From: UBA4971 sp029551185
Lineage (GTDB): Bacteria; Bacillota; SHA-98; UBA4971
Assembly: GCA_035593725.1 (NCBI GenBank)
Contig: DAOSZN010000001.1
Span: forward strand, 124,001 to 188,000
Direction of reading: 5' to 3'
Length of the DNA stretch: 64,000 nt
The notes beneath the pieces were generated by a model. The model was given only the letters and a program-made list of their open reading frames with translations, did not search any database and was not told the origin of the DNA. Every line of letters begins with the position of its first letter. The stretch's first letter is position 1. Of this stretch, positions 61,738 through 64,000 are shown one piece after another. A program made the position numbers and the translations under genes.

Positions 61738-61770
61738 AGCGCCGGCCTCTGTTGAGTTTGTGCCGGCGCT
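61738..61770. terminator. Hairpin between convergent ABC and ligase genes
   Basis: AGCGCCGGC (61738-61746) pairs with GCCGGCGCT (61762-61770) around 15 bases. A T-rich stretch CTTCCTT follows on the + strand. It could stop transcripts from both sides. Confidence 0.65.
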
Positions 61771-61815
61771 CTTCCTTGACAGTTCTATGAACTTTACAAT
61801 GCCTCTACCCTGTCC

Positions 61816-62892
61816 CTATCCGTGCAGCGGCACTGTCTTCCGACGCTGTTCTGCGATTATCTCATGGGTTTGAACTTGGGCTGCCTTGCGTGCAGCTACA
61901 TTTGCTCTTGTCGCTGCTACATCCAGGATTTGCCAGACAAGCTCCTCAAAGGAGAGTCCGCTTGCCATGGCTGTGATCGGGAAAAGGCTGACAGTAGAGA
62001 GACCTGGTAGAGGGTTAATCTCCAGAAAGTTCGGGACTCCCGAGCTGTCGAGTCTGACATCTACCCTAGCCAGGTCACGACACTCAAGGGCTCGATATGA
62101 TCTTATGGCTACATCCCGGATAGCAACTGCCAGTTCATCTGTAACCGGCGCAGGACATAGGAATTGTTCCAAGTTATTGTGTTTGGTGTTATAGCAATAT
62201 ACAAACGATTCCGGTCCTGTCTCAACCACAGGGCGAACTTCCATTATAGGGAAGACTGTCATTTCTTGGTTCCCTACTATCCCTACGGTGAATTCACGTC
62301 CGGGCAGAAACTCCTCTATCAGCGCAGGCTGTTTGTAAACAGTTGTTATCCAGTTTACCGTGGCAATAAGGCCTTGGTAATCCGTGACTTTGGAGGAATT
62401 CCTTACGCCTTTGCTGGAACCTTCATATGCAGGTTTCACAAAAAGCGGATAGTTTAGGGAATCAGTTTCGTAATTGTTCAGTTCATTCACGCTGTCTACT
62501 TTTAGACACCATGGAGTCGGGATGCCGCTTGCAGAAACAATAGCTTTAGTTACAGCTTTGTCAAGACAGACTGCAAGTGTAAGAGGATCTGAGCCTGTAT
62601 ACGGAATCCCGAGGGATTCAAGGATGGCAGGCACAATTGCTTCACGACATCTGCCTTCCCAACCTTCCGCTATGTTGAACACAATATCTACATTGAGCTT
62701 TTGCAATCTGGAAAGAAGTCCGCGGCGATACGGTATCTTGACAACACGGTGCCCACCTGCCCGTAACGCCTTAGCTATACGGTCTACCGTTGATTGCTCT
62801 TCGAATTCGGCGTCAGCGTCTTCAACTTCCATGTCGGACCCGGGACAGTCTTTCTTTAAATTGTAGGCGAGACCTACAACAAATCCCATGGT
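61816..62892 (-). CDS. D-alanine-D-alanine ligase-family ATP-grasp enzyme
   Basis: The 358-residue protein has the ATP-grasp layout of Ddl: VFNIAEGWEGRCREAIVP and ESLGIPYTGSDPLT, LDKAVTKAIVSASGIPTP, KPAYEGSSKGV, LIEEFLPGREFTVGI, RVDVRLD and FLEINPLPGL. ATP-grasp enzymes of this set join D-alanine or a related amino acid. The pattern differs enough from standard Ddl that another dipeptide product is possible. ATG 62892 fits AGAGGG at six bases; ATG 62904 is possible. Confidence 0.8.
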   Translation of the reverse strand, partial: TMGFVVGLAYNLKKDCPGSDMEVEDADAEFEEQSTVDRIAKALRAGGHRVVKIPYRRGLLSRLQKLNVDIVFNIAEGWEGRCREAIVPAILESLGIPYTGSDPLTLAVCLDKAVTKAIVSASGIPTPWCLKVDSVNELNNYETDSLNYPLFVKPAYEGSSKGVRNSSKVTDYQGLIATVNWITTVYKQPALIEEFLPGREFTVGIVGNQEMTVFPIMEVRPVVETGPESFVYCYNTKHNNLEQFLCPAPVTDELAVAIRDVAIRSYRALECRDLARVDVRLDSSGVPNFLEINPLPGLSTVSLFPITAMASGLSFEELVWQILDVAATRANVAARKAAQVQTHEIIAEQRRKTVPLHG

Positions 62893-62904
62893 CATCCCTC
62901 TCAT

Positions 62905-63312
62905 TCCAATTATGGTTATGTCACTCTCAAGAGCACTTGATGATTACTCAGGCTTCTGTCACAGACGGAAAACATCCGCCTTTTCGGTAGACCAAGGTTT
63001 TCTGCCACCCTGCTCGGCTTTTACCGAAAAGCCTCACAGGCCCCATGATCACCTCCAAGCCGCCTTCCTATGGCGCCCGCTTTTGTCAGTAGTTGAGTTT
63101 ACTCTCCTATGATAAAGTTGTCTATAGCGATATTGCATGATTTTAGAGCGCTTTGGCCCGGAAACGAATGATATGGCGACCGGTATGCTAAAAGCTTGCC
63201 AATGGTTAATAGTTTGAGCTTTTTATGCCTTATCCGACAACTCAGATTCCAAGATAGCTCGTACGAAGGACTTGTGGAGCAAAAGGAGAATATTACACAA
63301 GATATAAGGGAC
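62905..63312. other. Divergent region between the ligase-like gene and the QueT-like gene
   Basis: This region of about 408 bases has no gene I can support. On the - strand it holds GGCTTTT-CGGT-AAAAGCC (63033-63016), a hairpin, and downstream TACCGAAAAG (62989-62980), which can pair with the CTTTTCGGTA (63031-63022) of the same hairpin. The two structures exclude each other. No preQ1 riboswitch core was found on the + strand, and no consensus promoter is evident. Confidence 0.5.
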
Positions 63313-63846
63313 ATGACATATGCATTGACTCGGCAAGGATGTGTGTCATTGGAATCAAGAGCAGGTTGCGGACGAGAGAAAACATTAAGAAGAATTGTGC
63401 GTGCAGGTGTAATTGCAGCAATATACGTCGGATTGACGTATGCCCTTGCTCCGATTAGTTTCGGGCAACTCCAGTTCAGGGTGGCGGAAGGATTGAGCGT
63501 GCTTCCGATACTCTATCCTGAAGCTGTGCCTGCGTTATTCGTCGGGTGCCTTTTGGCTAATATCATCGGGCCTTACGGGATCCTGGATATTGTGTTAGGC
63601 AGCCTCACGACATTATTGGCTGCTGTGCTTACCAGGGTGTCAAGGAAGAGCATTATCGCGTACTTCTGGCCCATAGCGCTTAATGCGCTTATTGTCAGCG
63701 CATATCTTAGCTTTTTGGCAGAGACGAAGGCGAGTTACTGGGTATTTGTGCTTAGCATAGGTATTTCTGAAGCAGCAGCAGTGATACTTATCGGAGTTCC
63801 CCTCATCAGATTTCTCAAATCGTCATATCCTGACTCGATTTCATGA
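63313..63846 (+). CDS. queT: QueT-family transporter (queuosine precursor uptake)
   Basis: The 177-residue membrane protein has QueT-type motifs: RRIVRAGVIAAIYVGLTYAL, APISFGQLQFRVAEGLSVLP and ALFVGCLLANIIGPYGILDI. QueT proteins are the substrate unit of ECF transporters, thought to take up queuosine precursors. The start is uncertain: ATG 63313, GTG 63343 or TTG 63349; the last is nearest to the family start. No preQ1 riboswitch was seen upstream. Confidence 0.75.
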   Translation: MTYALTRQGCVSLESRAGCGREKTLRRIVRAGVIAAIYVGLTYALAPISFGQLQFRVAEGLSVLPILYPEAVPALFVGCLLANIIGPYGILDIVLGSLTTLLAAVLTRVSRKSIIAYFWPIALNALIVSAYLSFLAETKASYWVFVLSIGISEAAAVILIGVPLIRFLKSSYPDSIS

Positions 63847-63932
63847 GGAATTAGGGGTTATGTTGTAAGTGCAGTCAGCGCCGGACGATTTGACTATGCT
63901 GTTAAGTATGATTGTAAGGAGAGATACTTCCA

Positions 63933-64000
63933 ATGTCCAAGACAAGAGCTAAACTGAAAAACTACCTTTATCCGATTCCTGCGGTTCCTGTTAGTTGCAC
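63933..64000 (+). CDS. Probable flavin reductase family protein (5' end only)
   Basis: ATG 63933 follows AAGGAGAG and the frame is open to the window edge (22 full codons). The start, KNYLYPIPAVPVSC, resembles flavin-reductase-like proteins whose N-terminus has YPxPAVLVSC. Only the first residues are seen, so the call is tentative. Confidence 0.45.
   Translation, partial: MSKTRAKLKNYLYPIPAVPVSC

Noticed and set aside
62905..63110. T-box-like AGGGTGGCA on the - strand before the D-Ala-D-Ala ligase-like gene
   Set aside because: The T-box core needs the TGGxACCGCG continuation, which is absent, and no specifier stem was seen.
63050..63312. preQ1 riboswitch before the QueT-like gene
   Set aside because: No preQ1-I core with its A-rich tail was found by eye.
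1..64000. IS elements, phage genes, CRISPR arrays, rRNA or tRNA genes
   Set aside because: No transposase, integrase, phage structural gene, regular short repeat array or tRNA-like cloverleaf was recognised.

Overview
The window looks like ordinary chromosomal DNA from an anaerobic, probably spore-forming member of the Bacillota (Firmicutes). The support is: a SpoIID/LytB-type protein, a DUF1657 protein and an L,D-transpeptidase without signal peptide (all typical of spore formers), GatCAB amidotransferase, an LCP-family wall protein, NAD-dependent DNA ligase, strong AGGAGG ribosome binding sites, many GTG and TTG starts, and sigma-A-type promoters. Genes are dense and mostly on the + strand. 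I see no rRNA, tRNA, IS element, prophage or CRISPR array.

Layout. 0-5.2 kb: a surface-glycan and small-molecule locus (O-antigen ligase-like protein, family 2 glycosyltransferase, alpha-oxoamine-synthase-like PLP enzyme, zinc alcohol dehydrogenase). 5.4-9.1 kb: L,D-transpeptidase, MarR regulator with SDR epimerase, and a MazEF-type toxin-antitoxin pair. 9.2-11.7 kb: class I glutaminase-fold hydrolase and D-aminoacylase-type amidohydrolase. 11.7-14.5 kb: tsaE-tsaB-rimI-tsaD, mostly the t6A tRNA modification genes, with overlapping ends. 14.5-17.7 kb: LCP protein, ComB-type phosphatase, SpoIID protein with a C-terminal octapeptide repeat. 17.7-26.0 kb: a tungstate uptake and pterin-cofactor cluster (tupA-tupB-tupC-moeA-moeA/PBP-moaA-moaC-MOSC/mogA) headed by a structured leader that resembles a Moco/Tuco riboswitch. 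26.0-29.4 kb: purine salvage (hpt, guaA and a convergent NCS2 permease); GuaA lacks a working glutaminase domain. 29.5-38.5 kb: DegT aminotransferase, then pcrA-ligA-gatC-gatA-gatB. 38.5-42.6 kb: EamA transporter, then a two-component system and a secreted protein on the - strand. 42.8-49.2 kb: phosphohexomutase, TrmB-type regulator, cation P-type ATPase, membrane diguanylate cyclase. 49.4-56.8 kb: glycogen phosphorylase, DRG/OBG-type GTPase, serine hydrolase, DUF1657, DUF2148, a GalT-like transferase and glycogen synthase. 56.9-64 kb: MFS transporter, Lrp regulator with a three-gene ABC importer, D-Ala-D-Ala ligase-like ATP-grasp enzyme, QueT-like transporter, and the start of a probable flavin reductase.

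How the genes fit together. The cofactor cluster links tungstate import (TupABC) to pterin synthesis (MoaA, MoaC), adenylation (MogA domain) and metal insertion (two MoeA proteins), so the host probably makes tungsten enzymes. The glycogen genes are split between a phosphorylase (degradation) and GlgA (synthesis), with a GalT-like nucleotidyltransferase directly before glgA. The response regulator, its kinase and the divergently promoted secreted protein probably form one regulatory unit, because an 11-bp-period direct repeat of OmpR type lies upstream of the secreted-protein gene.

I did not find a clearly new defence or mobile system. The best leads are the glutaminase-less GMP synthase, the cofactor cluster with its leader RNA, a 14-bp operator-like sequence shared by the marR and lrp promoters, and several structured leaders. 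All function calls rest on reading motifs by eye; no database search was run.
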